The notes beneath the pieces were generated by a model. It was not told where the DNA came from. It was given only the letters and a program-made list of their open reading frames with translations, and made no database searches. From NCBI GenBank assembly GCA_002224055.1, contig AZLU01000001.1, forward strand, positions 920,766 through 984,765: a stretch of 64,000 nucleotides of DNA. The letters run 5' to 3'. This DNA is from Pezizomycotina sp. ARF18. Its lineage: Eukaryota > Ascomycota. This document shows, in pieces, positions 62,409-64,000 of the stretch; position 1 is the stretch's first letter, and each line of letters starts with the position of its first letter. The translations under genes were made by a program, and so were the position numbers.

Positions 62409-63274
62409 ATTAAGAGAGAAAAAAGAAGGGCAAGGCAAGTAAGGATCAAGCCAATTGATACTTACTACTGCAGCCCTAATTATTCTCTATTCTTCTTGAT
62501 TTCAATTCTTCATTGCTGTCTTTTTGTTGGTTTCTGGTTCTCTTCATTCCTGCCGAAAACGAAACGGTTCCTGGGGCTTTGCCGGTTGTTGAAGAATTTT
62601 TGGTTGTTTGTTTGATATACCATTTACCTTTATATCACTACCGGTCACACAAACCACAAATCTCACACGACTATTTGGATATTATTGTTACTCTTCACGC
62701 CCCTTTCCTGTTGTGCCACCGAAACAGCGAAGATAATTATTATAGGGAGGGATAACAGTCAAAAAAAAAGAAGGCAGAAAAAGGAGACTAGGGAGCAAGA
62801 AAAAAGGATTGGATTGTTGTTGTTACTGTCGGCATTCTTGGTGTTGTTCGATATATAGGTATCAAAGGGAAGGGTATATCTTTTTTTTTTTTTTTTTTTA
62901 AAAAAATTCCTTTGATCTCTCTTTCTTTCAACAAAGGATCAAACGTATCAAAAACAACAAAAACGAGGACAAGCAGTTCAGGTGAATAAAGAGGGGAAAA
63001 AGAAGGAGACAACAAGCCTATTGAAGAATCAAGGAAAGGGAATAAGCTTTTTTTTTTTTTGGTTAATTATTTTCTGCTAGCTTAACTCTTGACCTCGCAC
63101 ATACACGCATCCTCGCATCTATTGCCAGACCCGCGTGTCCTACGAGCCATTCGGGAGACGACACTAGTCCAAAATACAGGGACAAAGTAACCCTCCAATA
63201 CCATTGTTTTCTTTCAAAAAAGAAAGTGTCGAGAATAATCATTGTCTTCTGCTGGTGCTGCGCGATCTTCCAAC

Positions 63275-64000
63275 ATGGCTATGAAGTTGAGTCCTAGGCG
63301 CTTATCGGAGCGTCGAGGTGTACACAAGCTCGCCCACATTGATCCACAAATCCCGTTTCCCTACGAAAGTCGCCTGAACAACCAAAATTAATATCGACTA
63401 CTCGACCAAAAGCTTTCTCTCGTCTTCATCGTCTCATCCTCGACATTCTCCGCTGCCTCCAGCACAATATCGTCGTCCTTCGACTTCTCTACTATAGAGT
63501 CGACGTTCCCGACGCCATATAGCGACCTTCCATCCCGAAGCTTTACGTCATCTCCTATGCTAGTGAGCACGCCTGCGACGAGTGTTTATCAGGATGATTG
63601 GGTAAAGCCAGTATTCCCTGCTTCCTTTTCCATGGCAAGATCGTCGTCGAAACAGAGCCTAGGACCGCCAACGTCCGCTCTTTCGCTTTTGGTCGGGGAA
63701 GGCATAGCCCTGCCTTTAACTCGGACGGCAGCTGCAAATTCTCAAGATTGACGCCTTCTTCCTCAAACGAGGATCTCCAGAGCAAGCCTCTGCTACGAAG
63801 GCAAATGTCTTTCCCCGCGCTTATGATGAGCTATTCGATGCCCCCGACCCCGCCATCACGGGGTGTCCGCCTTCGAACATCGACGAAGCAGATCGCCTTT
63901 GGATACGCGGCCGTCATCACACGGCTCGTCTTCTTCCAACGAAGTGCAGCCGCCGAGACGCCGGTTGACAAGGCAGGTGATCTTTACGATCCCGATACGC
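63275..64000 (+). CDS. Gene start, Ser/Pro-rich protein, cut by window edge
   Basis: ATG 63275 gives MAMKLSPRRLSERRGVHKLA, followed by Ser/Thr/Pro-rich blocks in shifting frames (FSAASSTISSSFDFSTIEST, SMARSSSKQSLGPP, RLTPSSSNEDLQSKPLLRRQ, and FPRAYDELFDAPDPAITGCP near 63810). GC content and codon style rise clearly compared with the upstream region. A Ser-rich N-terminus with a long leader is common in fungal kinases and regulators, but no domain is reached before the window ends, so no function is given. The true frame near the edge is uncertain. Confidence 0.4.

Larger units (their letters stand above)
59108..63274. other. Long intergenic or leader region
   Basis: No gene supported. It has an (AAAT)n run at about 59746-59784, a (CT)n run at 61719-61739, A31 at 62160-62190 and A32 at 62375-62406. 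From about 61.6 kb to 63.27 kb it is built of pyrimidine and purine blocks, as in long leaders of fungal regulatory genes, directly before the ATG at 63275. An unbroken 171-codon minus-strand frame at 60725-61237 is noted but not supported. Confidence 0.5.

Noticed and set aside
1-64000. LTR or other virus-like elements
   Set aside because: No long direct repeats, primer-binding site or reverse-transcriptase/integrase motifs were noticed on either strand by eye.

Overview
The window looks like nuclear DNA of a filamentous ascomycete (Pezizomycotina). The signs are short introns of roughly 50-100 nt with GT..AG ends and CTAAC/CTAAT branch sites, fungal-type housekeeping genes (a KGD4/YMR-31 protein, a PTC-type mitochondrial PP2C, a fungal MHYT-domain protein), and a Tc1/mariner-like transposon whose transposase carries the C-to-T/G-to-A, TpA-rich decay typical of repeat-induced point mutation (RIP). 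No rRNA, tRNA, CRISPR, LTR or other virus-like element was recognised.

Layout. 2.3-4.4 kb: hotdog-fold acyl-CoA thioesterase (ACOT9-like, +). 6.07-6.86 kb: conserved small membrane protein (+). 7.97-8.54 kb: unrecognised coding-like block (+). 9.23-10.07 kb: peptide methionine sulfoxide reductase A (+). 11.0-11.45 kb: small Cys-containing protein (-). 11.5-31.9 kb: a gene-poor block holding only three supported genes, all of narrow fungal or unknown families: a soluble protein at 17.5-18.3 kb (-), a transglutaminase-like protein at 21.5-24.1 kb (+) and an unrecognised gene at 25.6-26.4 kb (+). 31.9-32.4 kb: KGD4 (+). 34.9-36.9 kb: PP2C phosphatase (+). 38.1-40.3 kb: large membrane protein (-). 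42.3-44.9 kb: MHYT-domain sensor-like protein (-). 47.88-49.29 kb: RIP-decayed mariner-like transposon. 50.63-51.06 kb: a MITE-like element packed with a 12-bp near-palindrome. 53.7-56.4 kb: polynucleotide kinase 3'-phosphatase (+). 57.85-59.1 kb: unrecognised minus-strand gene. 63.3 kb to the right edge: start of a further gene with a long, homopolymer-rich leader.

Genes act separately rather than as a pathway. Three products fit the mitochondrion (thioesterase, KGD4, PP2C), MsrA and PNKP are repair enzymes, and the MHYT and 38-40 kb proteins are membrane proteins. A striking window-wide feature is that almost every recognisable gene keeps its splice sites and key motifs but changes reading frame several times. 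Most of these slips can be explained by one missing base in a short homopolymer. Uncorrected indel error in the assembly is the simplest reading, so the genes below are given as gene spans, not as single open frames.

The non-coding DNA is AT-rich and full of A/T tracts of 18-34 nt.
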